Assembly: GCA_009760855.2 (NCBI GenBank)
Contig: WPIO01000094.1
Coordinates: 1 to 62,000 of the forward strand
Direction of reading: 5' to 3'
Length of the DNA stretch: 62,000 bases
From: Cristatella mucedo
Lineage: Eukaryota; Bryozoa; Phylactolaemata; Cristatellidae
A program made the translations under genes and the position numbers. How positions within the stretch are numbered: the first letter of the stretch is position 1; each line of letters starts with the position of its first letter. Of the stretch, positions 32,246-42,151 are shown in pieces. The notes beneath the pieces were generated by a model. It was not told the DNA's origin. It saw only the letters and a program-made list of their open reading frames with translations, and did not search any database.

Positions 32246-32714
32246 CAGATTTGATATGTACAAATGCGGTAAATCCAGCAAAAAGTGTCCCAGAAATTGC
32301 TGCATTGTCAATTATGAGAAGCAAAGCCACCGTGCATTCCTGGCAGAATTACTTACAGCCGTGAAGGCTAGCAAGCTAGGAATCTAAAAGTCGTCGGGCT
32401 GGCAAGTTTCATTCAGTAAATGTGAACTTACCTTCGACATTGCTACTTCCATTATAATCCTTACAAGCGATAACTTTTGCTAGAACTTGGTCAACGTGAT
32501 CTACAAGGACAAAAGTGTCAAAGAGTGTAACTGACAAACGTCAGCAAGATTTTGGTGCCAGCACCCCGAGTCAGGGCAAGCATGGGCTGCAGTTATAGGC
32601 AGACAACGACCTCAGGTCAGCTCTGGAGTATGCATCCATGAAGTGACCACTTCGTCTAAGTCGTTGGGCAAATATCCATTCAGAGCCACAAGCTTTTCAG
32701 CATCCGGTGTCTCG

Positions 32715-33010
32715 AATTCAAGCTTCTGTCACTCACTTTTAGATCCCTTTCCTCTCGGGCTGCAGCCTACCCATAAGAACTACTGTCTCACCAGGCGAAG
32801 AATCGCTATTCTCGGACTCAAATCGTTTAGCCATATCTCGTGCGAACATCAAATCTGTTGGAAATCGTGGATTTAGTTCCCATGCTCCTAAAACCTGAAA
32901 CTCTCTACCGCCGTGTGTCACAATGTCACCTGACACGACGACATTTGAAAATAAACTTAAAATACACCTGTTGTGATTCGTTCTTCGTGTGCATGCCCCT
33001 TCTTTCACTA
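32715..33010 (+). mobile_element. LINE-A 3' fragment truncating paralogue B
   Basis: A plus-orientation, diverged copy of the LINE-A RT C-terminus and 3' UTR (TTCAAGCTTCTGTCACTCAC, CACTTTTAGATCCCTTTCC, CTGTTGTGATTCGTTCTTCG). Its 5' edge abuts exon 1 of the dead TRIM paralogue at 32714. Confidence 0.7.
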
Positions 33011-33524
33011 AGCCTGCTGCTTGCTTATCTTAGCACCAATCATCTGGTAATGTTTTCCATGCAGCATTCGTGTGGTGTTCTCGCCCAAGTTGTGGAGTGA
33101 AAAATTAAGCTGGAGGTGGTGATGCTGAAGGTGAGTGCTAATCTTTTCATGCCAAACCTACAGTGTACAAGCTTTACGGCTTTGATTAATGCTGTCAGGA
33201 TTGTTTGATCTCCATGCCCTGTATAATGGACACAATGCTGCAATTCATAAGTGACTACGAGCTGGATTTACCACATGCGTACTGCAATCAACATGGCCTA
33301 GTTGTATACCTTTGTGCTGGCAAGCTTATTTAATGCAGTATGAGGATCATGTCCATACTTTTGCCTTAATTAAGTTTACTTTGGGCTGTGTCACCATATA
33401 GCTAATAGATGTCGTTAGATTGTTGAACGGCCAAATGCAGAACTACGTGCATGATCGTTCGGATATAAGGAGGGTGTTAGTAAGCTCGAGTTATGTATAA
33501 AATTATGATAATAATGTATTTTTA
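33011..33524. other. No gene recognised
   Basis: Short ORFs only; no repeat match noticed within the window. Confidence 0.4.
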
Positions 33525-34135
33525 TAGTTTGCTCCCAAAGAACTAGATCTGTCTTTAGGCAACTAAGATATCCTGTAATTAAAGTATATCAATATGGTTA
33601 GCTTAGCATCAGCATTCAAGGGACAAATCTTATGAACCCAGCTAGTGCAGTGAGAAACAGGTGCGTACTTTGCTTCTTTTAAGGGGTTTGTCTGCCAGTA
33701 GTGTGAGTTATCCCCCCACAATGTCCATTAAATGTGCCGTCAAGCCAGATAACATGACGGCAGTTGGGAGTGGAGTCCAGGTTTTAGCAGCATGCAAACT
33801 AATGGCATGGTCTCCGATGGGTTTGAAATTTGTTCAAGGCACTGCTAAACAACTGGAGGCAAAAAGTGGACGATACAATACCTACATGGATTTGCGGAGT
33901 AGGTCTAATATGAAGGCTGAAAGCTTCAGTATGGTATTTCGTTGAAGTATGTATCTTTCAATAGAGCAGCTATTAATCCTGCATTCGGATCCCTATGGAC
34001 CTGAAAGCGACTGACAAAACTGCAAAGTCGATGCTATGCTTGAAAGGAAGCCAGTGCAAGTCGGCTTGAAGGGATGAAATGTGGCAACTGCGAAGCTCAC
34101 GATAGACTAGCTTAGCCGCAGAGTTAGGCGAAGGT
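33525..34135 (-). mobile_element. Old LINE-A copy
   Basis: A diverged minus-orientation LINE-A: a decayed tail at 33530-33590, then the RT C-terminal region up to AGCTCACGATAGACTAGCTT near 34097-34116. It sits next to sequence homologous to TRIM intron 1, much as the LINE-A in the intact gene does. Confidence 0.68.
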
Positions 34136-34235
34136 GGTCTACAAGAAAAATGGTTTCAATCTCAGCAATTGCTAAAAAACAGCAAGATTTGCATGCCAAC
34201 ACTTTGAACAAGGTCATGCGTGTAAGCAAAGGCTT

Positions 34236-35735
34236 TAGATTCTTGAAAAAATTGTTGCTAAGCTGCTAGTTGAACACATTGAAAATAATGGAATGTCAGA
34301 AACATTTCAATTAGGGTTCAAGAGGCAGCACTCTACTGAAACTGCTCTCCTCCGTGTTAACAATGACATTCTACGTGGCAACGACGACGGGAATGTCACT
34401 GCCCTAGCTCTGCTAGATCTGTCTGCTGCCTTCGACACCATTGATCACGAAGTTCTGCTTGAACGACTGAGAACAACGATCAGTCTGGCAGACGAAGCAC
34501 TGGCATGGTTTAAGTCATACTTGTCTGATCGTGTTCAATCCGTGTCGTGTGGGGGTCAGGTCTCTGACATGAGAAGGGTCACCTGTGGAGTCCCTCAAGG
34601 GTCTGTACTTGGTCCCTTGCTGTTCTCCATTTACACACAACCTCTGGGAAAAGTGATTAAGGCCCATGGAATAGGATATCACTTCTATGGTGATGATACT
34701 CAGTTGTATTTGTCATTTAAACCGTCGGAATCTGCTGCAGCAACAGAGAAACTGAATGCTTACCTTGCCGAAATTCGATCCTGGATGTCGGAAAACTTCC
34801 TGAAATTAAATGACAATAAAACTGAACTGCTGCTCATAGGACACCCTAAGCGTGTAGCTGGATTAAAGGGCTTTGCTGTTCTAATAGGTGATGCTATTGT
34901 GCGACATTAACAACGTGCTCGTAATCTAGGTTTCGTGTTCGACAGCTGCCTCAATTTCAAAAGCTTCATTCAGAAGACTGCCTCGACAGCTAGCCATCAC
35001 ATCCGATCCCTATCCAAGATTAGAAGCTGTCTCTCACAGTGGCTTGTAAAAAATTTAACTAGCTCTTTAGTTCTGTCTCGGCTTGATTATTGTAATTCCC
35101 TTTTGGCTGGGCTACCAAAGAAAGCTGTTATGCCACTACAGCTTACTATGAATATGGCTGCAAGGCTGGTCTTCAAGTCCCAGCGGTTTGAGCACGTGTC
35201 ACCTTCGCTGAAAGAGGTTGCCGATTGAGCAAATGATACAGAGCAAAGTTCTTACGCTGACCCTCAAGGCCCGCCACGGCTTAGCTCCTTCGTACCTAGC
35301 TGAACTGCTGCATCAGTTTAAGCCTGTTCGCGCCCTCAGGTCCTGTGTGGACAATAAATTAGCTGTCCCATTCCTCCGCTTAAAGACAGTTGGCGACAGA
35401 AGCTTTAGCTCTGCAGGTCCTAGACTGTGGAACTCGCTTCCACAATTCTTACGCAACGACATCTACTCTTCAACTGCCGACCGTGGCACATCTTTTTCAG
35501 TGGTCGTGAACTGCTACTTCTATGCTACTCACTACCTCAACTGCTCTTCTGACTCTGCTATGCTTCCCACTTTCTCTTTGATGCGTGAGACGAAGTCTGT
35601 TGGCTACCGAATGCGTACCGAAAGCCGCTTAGGCTGTGAGTGCGCTATACAAAACTCTCCTGCGGAATACCCACATGGTCTGTATGAATTTGTGGAGTTA
35701 CTGACGGAGATACTTTGCATTACATTAGCAGGCAG
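34236..35735 (+). mobile_element. LINE-B copy, 5'-truncated, RT broken
   Basis: CR1/L2-like RT in plus orientation: LLDLSAAFDTIDHEVLLERL near 34410-34470, the [16 protein letters not shown] motif near 34590, and a catalytic motif that reads [12 protein letters not shown], with Gly in place of the usual Ala. A stop at 34907 and an 8-base deletion at 35217 split the frame. The 3' UTR ends at GGAGATACTTTGCATTACATT. The missing bases at 35217 (CTAGGATG) are present in the 42152-45644 copy. Confidence 0.88.
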
Positions 35736-36375
35736 TTTGCCTGTGGTCAGCTTCGGAGTTCCCACCCAGACGGTGCCATTTCGTCTAAGTCACCGGACTG
35801 ACATCCATTCAGCGTCACAAGTTTTAAAGCAATCGGTATCTCTTTGAAGCGATCAAGCTGTAGACCAGCACTTCGAGACGTGACAGGAAGGTTGTCTGCC
35901 GGTCCAAAAATCAGGGGTCGTCAGCTAAGTCGGCGAGGCTGCTGACGTATGTGGATGCATGCTGCAATGACTGGTGCAGCTCCACAGCCAAACTTTGCTG
36001 GAGGCAGCACTCACCTCGAGCTGGTCGTAGCTCAGTCCCTGAGTGTGCTCTCAAAATCATCAAAGGCTTTGCTCAAAGCATTCACCGAATACTTCTTTCT
36101 AGTCCTCAGCTCCTCCAAATCAATGGAACGCGGCGACTTGATTTCCTTGCCTAGATGCTGGTACTGCAGAAGCTATCCAACTATTCACACACTCTAAAGG
36201 ATGCTTTATACTTTCTCCTGAGTCCTTCAAATAAGTTTCAGATTTCAATCCTTTCAGATACTGCAGAGTGTCCCGAGCCTTTGCCCTGCCTGACACAGTC
36301 AATGCACTTGGCAAGTTTGCAGCCGGCTGCGAGTCCGATGGACACTGCTGCTGCACTGAGAATTGCAGCATTTTA

Positions 36376-38425
36376 GACCGTAAACCATTTACTGGCCAAT
36401 GCTGTCAGGTCTGACTCCCCAGATATTAAGAGCTCAGCCGAAAAGTTTTCAGCCTTCTTTACTGAAAAAATTGTGCGCATTCGTACCTCCATTAAGCCCC
36501 CTCCGACCAAAGCAATCGCCGTTCGTCAACCTGTGGCCTTTCTTAAAAGGTTCTCTGATGTTTCTGCCTGTGATGTGGCTGCCTTAATAAGGTCTAGCAA
36601 AAAGAGCTCGTCTCCTGAAGACCCTATACCTTCATCTCTGTGGTCTTCACTTGCAGACCAACTTAGCCCTGCCTTAACCAAGATTTGTAATGCTTCTTTG
36701 GGAAAAGGGGTCGTCCCGAAATCCTTCAAATCGGCAATCGTTAGACCTATTCTTAAAAAGCCTGGATTGGACACAGAGGTCCTAGCAAACTATCATCCAG
36801 TTTCCCTTCTTCCATTCTCATCAAAGATTCTTGAAAAAATTGTTGCTAAGCAGCTTTTTGAACATATTGAAAATAATGGAATGTTAGAAACATTTCAATC
36901 AGGGTTCAGAGGCAGCACTCTACTGAAACTGCTCTCCTCCGTGTTAACAATGACATTCTACGTGGCAACGACGACGGGAATGTCACTACCCTAGCTCTGC
37001 TAGATCTGTCTGCTGCCTTCACCACCATTGATCACGAAGTTCTGCTTGAATGATTGAGAACAACGATCGCTCTCGCAGACGAAGTACTGGCGTGGTTTAA
37101 ATCATACTTGTCTGATCGTGTTCAATCCGTGTCGTGTGGGGGTCAGGTCTCAGACATGAGAAGGGTCACCTGTGGAGTCCCTCAAGAGTCTGTACTCAGT
37201 CCCTTGCTGTTCTCTATTTATACACAACCTCTGGGAAAAGTGATTAAGGCCCATGGAATAGGATATCACTTCTATGCTGACGATACTCAGTTGCATTTGT
37301 CATTTAAACCATCGGAATCTGCTGCAGCAACTGAGAAACTGAATGCTTGCCTTGCCGATATTCGATCCTGGATGTCGGAAAACTTCCTGAAATTAAATGA
37401 CGATAAAACCGAACTGCTTCTCATAGGACACCCTAAGCGTGTGGCTGGACTAAAAGGCTTTGCTGTTACAATAGGTAATGCTATTGTGCGACCTTCACCA
37501 CATGCTCGTAATCAAGGTGTCGTGTTCGACAGCTGCCTCAATTTCAAAAGCTTCATTCAGAAGACTGCCTCTACAGCTAGCCATCACATAATAATAATAA
37601 TAATAATATTGCACTTGATAAAGCGCCCTCAGAGAACTTAATCTCTTTCTAGGCGCTTTACATTTGCTGCAAAGTGATACGCAATAGAATAGAATAGAAC
37701 ATCCGATCCCTATCCAAGATTAGAAGCTGTCTCCCACAGTGGCTTGTAAAAAATTTAACTAGCTCTTTAGTTCTGTATGGCTTGATTTTCGTAATTCCCT
37801 TTTGGCTGGGCTACCAAAGAAAGCTATTATGCCACTACAGCTTACTATGAATATGGCTGCAAGGCTGGTCTTCAAGTCCCAGCGGTTTGAGCACGTGTCA
37901 CCTTCGCTGAAAGAGGTTGCCGATTGAGCAAATGATACAGAGCAAAGTTCTTACGCTGACCCTCAAGGCCCGCCACGGCTTAGCTCCTTCGTACCTAGCT
38001 GAACTGCTGCATCAGTTTAAGCCTGTTCGCGCCCTCAGGTCCTGTGTGGACAATAAATTAGCTGTCCCATTCCTCCGCTTAAAGACAGTTGGCGACAGAA
38101 GCTTTAGCTCTGCAGGTCCTAGACTGTGGAACTCGCTTCCACAATTCTTACGCAACGACATCTACTCTTCAACTGCCGACCGTGGCACATCTTTTTCAGT
38201 GGTCGTGAACTGCTACTTCTATGCTACTCACTACCTCAACTGCTCTTCTGACTCTGCTATGCTTCCCACTTTCTCTTTGATGCGTGAGACGAAGTCTTTT
38301 GGCTACCGAATGCGTACCGAAAGCCGCTTAGGCTGTGATTGTGCTATACAAAACTCTCCTGCGTAACACCCACATGGTCTTTATGACTTTGTGGAGTTAC
38401 TGACGGAGATACATTACATTACATT
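36376..38425 (+). mobile_element. LINE-B copy inserted in TRIM paralogue C exon 1
   Basis: A longer plus-orientation LINE-B copy that begins after the endonuclease domain. The RT N-terminal part is 36473-36994 (ILKKPGLDTEVLANYHPVSL), then the palm and [12 protein letters not shown] (37054-37640) after a frameshift and a stop near 37052. The connection domain lies at 37917-38366. It carries the same 8-base deletion (at 37916) as the copy at 34236-35735, and a 110-base LINE-A tail inserted at 37589-37699. The end is GGAGATACATTACATTACATT. The flanks GCAGCATTTT and CCAGCTCGAG join in the uninterrupted relative at 24225-24245. Confidence 0.88.
37589..37699 (-). mobile_element. Minimal LINE-A 3' tail insertion in LINE-B
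   Basis: About 110 bases: (AAT)n, TTGCACTTGATAAAGCGCC, the family tail, then GAATAGAATAGAAC. ACAT on both sides matches the single ACAT in the uninterrupted copies (CATCACATCCGATCC), so it is a very short truncated insertion with a 4-bp target duplication. Confidence 0.82.
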
Positions 38426-38662
38426 CCAGCTCGAGATCTGTCCTAGTGCAACGGTCACACGACTACTGCTGCATCGGTTATGCGATCAATGATTACTTTG
38501 CAAGCAGGGCAGAGCAAGCTCTTTGAGCCCTTTGCAGTGCAACCTCGGTCTGGGCAGCTACAGCAGCAGCAGTCTGGGCAACTCCCCACACCAGCAGGTG
38601 ATGCATGCTAACCGGCCGTAGCCAATCGATGCAAGCCGGTGCATTTGAAGGTCTTGTGTCAT

Positions 38663-38957
38663 TGCTAAACTTAAGACTACTTATTAAAAGATGAGCTCAG
38701 GCCCAGTTAATCACGCAAGCTAGTGGCTTGTTTTGACCAGATAATCTAATGGAGCTGCAACTAACCGTGTTATCCGACTAGCCAATCAAAAATTATCTAA
38801 TTGCATCCGGACTTTTTTGGCACTTGTACGTTATTTCTTCCCCAGATCTCGATATCTGCTTCATTTGACCCTTACTACTCGGTTTACAAGGTGTGCAGCA
38901 TATTTTTTTAATTAGCCGATTTAGCATTTGTGTTGCTGCTGAATGACGCTAACTCCT
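38663..38957. other. Upstream flank of TRIM paralogue C
   Basis: Homologous to 24477-24775; no ORF of note. It may hold a decayed promoter. Confidence 0.65.
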
Positions 38958-39554
38958 ATGACAAGAATAATACACTTTTTATAGCACTTAGAAAACTCAA
39001 TCTCTTTCTAGGCACTTTACATTTGCTGCAAAGGAAGCCCGATCGCAATGGTTAGAGGTATCACGCTCAATGAAAACAAGCATAACACGGTTAGAGTTGA
39101 CATGCACAGGGACAGTCAGCATGAAAATACGCTCAGTGGCAGCATGTACAGTAAATAAGTAAATAATTCATTCGTATAGCCGCCCAAGAGAACTATCTTT
39201 ATTCAGGCGCTTCACATACGCCTCGGGGCTCGAGCCCACGACCTCGGGCCAGACCGTGGTCGGTGCAAGCACCTTAAACACTGGGCCAAACCAGTGCATG
39301 CTAGTATGCATAAGCACACGAAGGAAGAATCAAGCGGACAAACTAAATGATGTGATAAATAAATGCATTTTAGCTTCTTTTCGAATCTTGTCAAGTCAGG
39401 AAATGTCACGTCACGTGGAGCCCCTAGTTAAGGTAGCTAAGCTTTGCTTTCAGAGGTGACACCAGAATTTTCAGTCAGGGTGAAGGGAATGACTCACAAG
39501 ATGTTCACGAAAAGGGCAAGATCCAAAAGTAAGAAAAAATTATAGCATACAATG
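38958..39554 (-). mobile_element. Old LINE-A copy with SINE-2 insertion
   Basis: The counterpart of 25169-25870. LINE-A 3' sequence (38958-39150 and about 39298-39480) is split by the SINE-2 at 39155-39297. It lacks the nested SINE-1. Confidence 0.72.
39155..39297 (-). mobile_element. SINE-2 copy, uninterrupted
   Basis: On the minus strand: an A-box-like TGGCCCAGTGTTTAAGG, a B-box-like GGCTCGAGCCCC, GAAGCGCCTGAATAAAGAT, and an ATTTATTTA tail. This is the clearest SINE-2 head in the window. Confidence 0.78.
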
Positions 39555-39683
39555 TAATGCACAGTGTGCCTCTGTCTGTAACTCCATCAAGTGGGTTTTT
39601 AATAAGAGAATGTGTTTCTCTAGGCTACTCAAGGCATATGGGACTTTGAGGTACTGACGGAGATACATTACATTACATTATAT
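39555..39683. mobile_element. LINE-B 3' end bits
   Basis: A decayed minus-orientation LINE-B end (GCCTCTGTCTGTAACTCC) and a plus-orientation terminal bit (ACTGACGGAGATACATTACA) are joined here. The second abuts gypsy II at 39684, which marks the left edge of the second large duplicated block. Confidence 0.6.
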
Positions 39684-41240
39684 AGTACAGCTCGGAGGCG
39701 GTGAATGTGGTCGATGGGCGTCGTGACAAATAGGGCGACGTCCGAGCTGTTGGCCGGTGCCTCGGGAAAAAGGCACTGAAGAAGTCACCGGGCAGGCTCA
39801 GGGTCTCCCTCTGCACTAGCTAGGCCGATGAGTGGCCGATGTCAAGCTTTTCAGCAGTGCCCATTCCGAGGAGCAAGAGGGGCAGCGCCTTTCGCCCTGA
39901 ATGTGGCGGGCTTCTTGCCATGAGTGTTGCCATGAGCTGTGGGCGAAGGCGCTCTACCATGCCGTTAGCGGCCGGGTGGTAAGTGGTGGTACAAATATGC
40001 CGTATTCCCATAGCCTTCATGCGTTCAAGCCATTGGAACGACTTGGATTGTCCTCCGCGGTCAGAAGTCAGCAAAGCAGGGCTGCCGTACCGCTATATCC
40101 AGCCGTCGACAAATGCTTGTGTGATGGTGGACCCGTAAATGTCGTTCAAAGGAAGTGCTTCAAGCCAGCGTGTGTAACGGTCGACGACCGTAAGTAAATA
40201 TGTCGCACCATCGGAGTGAGATAGCGGCCCGACGAGGTCGACGTGATCATGGCTGAATCGACGCGACTGGGTGGGAAACTGCCCAACTGGCGTCGAAGTG
40301 TGTCGAGCTACCTTGGTGCGTTGGCATGCGATGCAGGTTCGGGCCATGGAATGAACGTCTGAATTCACAGTAGGCCACAGTAAACTCGATATGATCAGGC
40401 GCTGTGTTTCGCGTATTCCGGAGGGTGCGAGTTCGTGCAGTTTGTCTAAGATTCGTCGACCAAAGGCGGCCGGCTCGTATGGGCGATCGTAGCCGGTAGA
40501 GCTGTGACATAAAATGGTTCCTTGCGACATCGGTATTGGGACCGGTTGAAAGTGCATGGAAGTAGTTGGTGGAGCAAGGATTTCAGGCTCTTGTGTGGCA
40601 GCGCTTTCGATGTAATCGAGCGTTAGTTCGTGAAAGTACATCGGCGACACAATTCTCGGTAACCTTCAAGTATGGGATGTCGGTAGTAAATTCCAAGATG
40701 AAAGCGGAGTGTCGCTGCTGTCCTGGTTCGAAGCAATCGGAGGATGAAACGATGGCGTACACAATGAGGCAATGAGGCAATGAGCTGTGAGTACAGAGAA
40801 AGAACGGCCTTCCACAAAGTAGCGGAAATGTCGGATCGCTGATTCAATAGCGACAAGCTTTCGGTTAAAATTCGAGTAGGGATATTCCGAGGGTGAGAGT
40901 GTGCGAGAGAAAAAGGCTAACAGTTTCCACGAACAGTCCATTAGCTGTTGCAGAGCGGCGCCAATAGCAGTGTCCGACGCGTCGGTCGCGATAGAAATCG
41001 GTGCGTCAGGTGGCCAAGCAGTGTTGACTCGGTCACTCGGACGCAACTTTGCTGCGCTCGAAGGTACCAGTGTCCTCGAAAGACCACGTGACGTCGGTGT
41101 CGGCTTTTTCGCTGGCCGGGAATGTTCAGTTTCGCGGACGGACGCAATTTAAAGATCGTCTAGAACTGAAAAACATAAATCAAGTCCTCGGGTGACACGG
41201 TCAATGAAATTGTACAAGGTCTGGGCAGCATCCCTAAGGC
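39684..41240 (-). mobile_element. Ty3/gypsy retrotransposon II, RNase H and integrase remnant
   Basis: The second copy of the gypsy pol, better kept. RNase H lies at 41046-40666 (IATDASDTAIGAALQQL, SRTLSPSEYPYSNFNRK, then a second acidic position in VAIESAI). The integrase zinc-binding region lies near 40480-40300 (LDKLHELAP, CIACQRTK). The core domain starts near 40250 with DLVGPL and TVVDRYTRW, and TSDRGGQSKSF lies at 40070-40040. CTTTYHPAANGMVERL follows at about 40000. Three frames are used, so it is inactive. The GPY/F region is absent because homology to gypsy I starts at its position 4745. The RT part is mostly deleted relative to gypsy I. Confidence 0.86.
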
Positions 41241-42151
41241 TAAAACTTGCATTGAAACAGCTCATACGGGGCGATTACGGTGGTTTGAGGGACGTCGTCG
41301 GGATGAATGGGTATTTGATGAATTTCCCGCTCCAGATCGATTTTTGAGATCGCTACCTTGGCGGTGTGCAAAGCATATCTTATTTGATGAGGCTGGACTG
41401 AATGTCCCTGCTTCCTATTATCCCCCCATGCAGCAGGTTCGAGCGCCTGGATCAGCAGCAGCCGCCGAGCACGGCAGCCTTAAGCAGCTGCTGCTGCCTT
41501 TAGGCGAGCTTAGCAACAGGTCAACCTATGACGACAACGGGCAGCGGCGGTACGGTAGCGGGGTATTTGCTCCCCTTCCCTTTTAGAGAGCTGCACTGAC
41601 ATCTATTCCTACGCTTAGCGACCGTCACCAACGGAGAAATCATGCTTTTATACCAGTCGATGAGTTACTAATGACAGTTACCGTTCGTGTGGAGTAAGTA
41701 TCGTGATATTTTGCTATAATATTTTAATAATTGCGGATCTAGTCTCTCCTAGATGAGAATCTTGCGGACCTTTGCCCCCTGCATCAAGAATTTTTATATC
41801 TTGCCCTCCTAGATAAAAATCTTGGCTCCGTCACTGGCACCGGTCATGAGAACATCGACTTGGCTTGCACACGACTTTCTGCACGTTCGTCTTCACGTGT
41901 AAACGCAATCCTCGTGGAATTCAGCTACATTGACGCTGCCGACCTAACCTTAGTGAGCTCCATCAAATAGTGGTTCTCTCGAACTGAGCTTTACTGCAGA
42001 GCTGGCTAGTTCGTCCTCTTAGCTTGGTGCGACTGCGGATATGCTCAAGAGATCTTCCCCAATAACACCAGTAATCTCCTTAGTGAATGCACTCGCATCT
42101 ACATTTCCTCGTGTAAATGTGCACGGAGCTGTGAGCGGTTCCCACCAGATG
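41241..42151. other. Non-coding duplicated flank, no gene recognised
   Basis: Bases 41500-42151 match 7000-7633 closely. Bases 41260-41500 have no counterpart in the first block at that place. No conserved coding frame is seen. Confidence 0.55.

Larger units (their letters stand above)
29622..32714 (-). pseudogene. TRIM paralogue B, exon 3, exon 2 and exon 1 end
   Basis: The three-exon layout of the intact gene is kept: exon 3 at 30507-29622 (stop TAA at 29624-29622), exon 2 at 32500-32432 (again 69 bp, phase 1, acceptor TTGTAG, donor GTAAGT), and the last 104 bases of exon 1 at 32714-32611. Exon 3 is frameshifted in several places; readable pieces include GRELYIVNSCSHRGDRQ and WDMQTVTVYPAAA. 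Exon 1 has a TGA one codon before its donor (ELT then stop; the intact gene has TCA). Upstream it is cut off by a LINE-A insertion, so RING and B-boxes are missing. Intron 2 holds an old LINE fragment and a SINE-2. It is clearly non-functional. Confidence 0.88.
34140..38662 (-). pseudogene. TRIM paralogue C, exon 1 broken by LINE-B copies
   Basis: Minus-strand exon 1 sequence is present in two blocks: 38662-38426 (start region MTQDLQMHRLAS and RING remnants such as KGSKSLLCPACK) and 36375 to about 35745 (B-box 2 remnant, then the coiled-coil region). A LINE-B copy (36376-38425) separates them, and a second LINE-B copy (34236-35735) lies just beyond the exon end. Intron-1-like sequence continues at 34235-34140. 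B-box 1 is missing, as in the fragment at 23997-24476. Multiple frameshifts are present. The donor is changed to GC in place of GT, if the alignment is right. No exon 2 or propeller exon was found on the left. It is non-functional. Confidence 0.82.

Noticed and set aside
39215-39297. tRNA gene on the minus strand
   Set aside because: It is the head of SINE-2; the same head occurs with the same tail at four other places.
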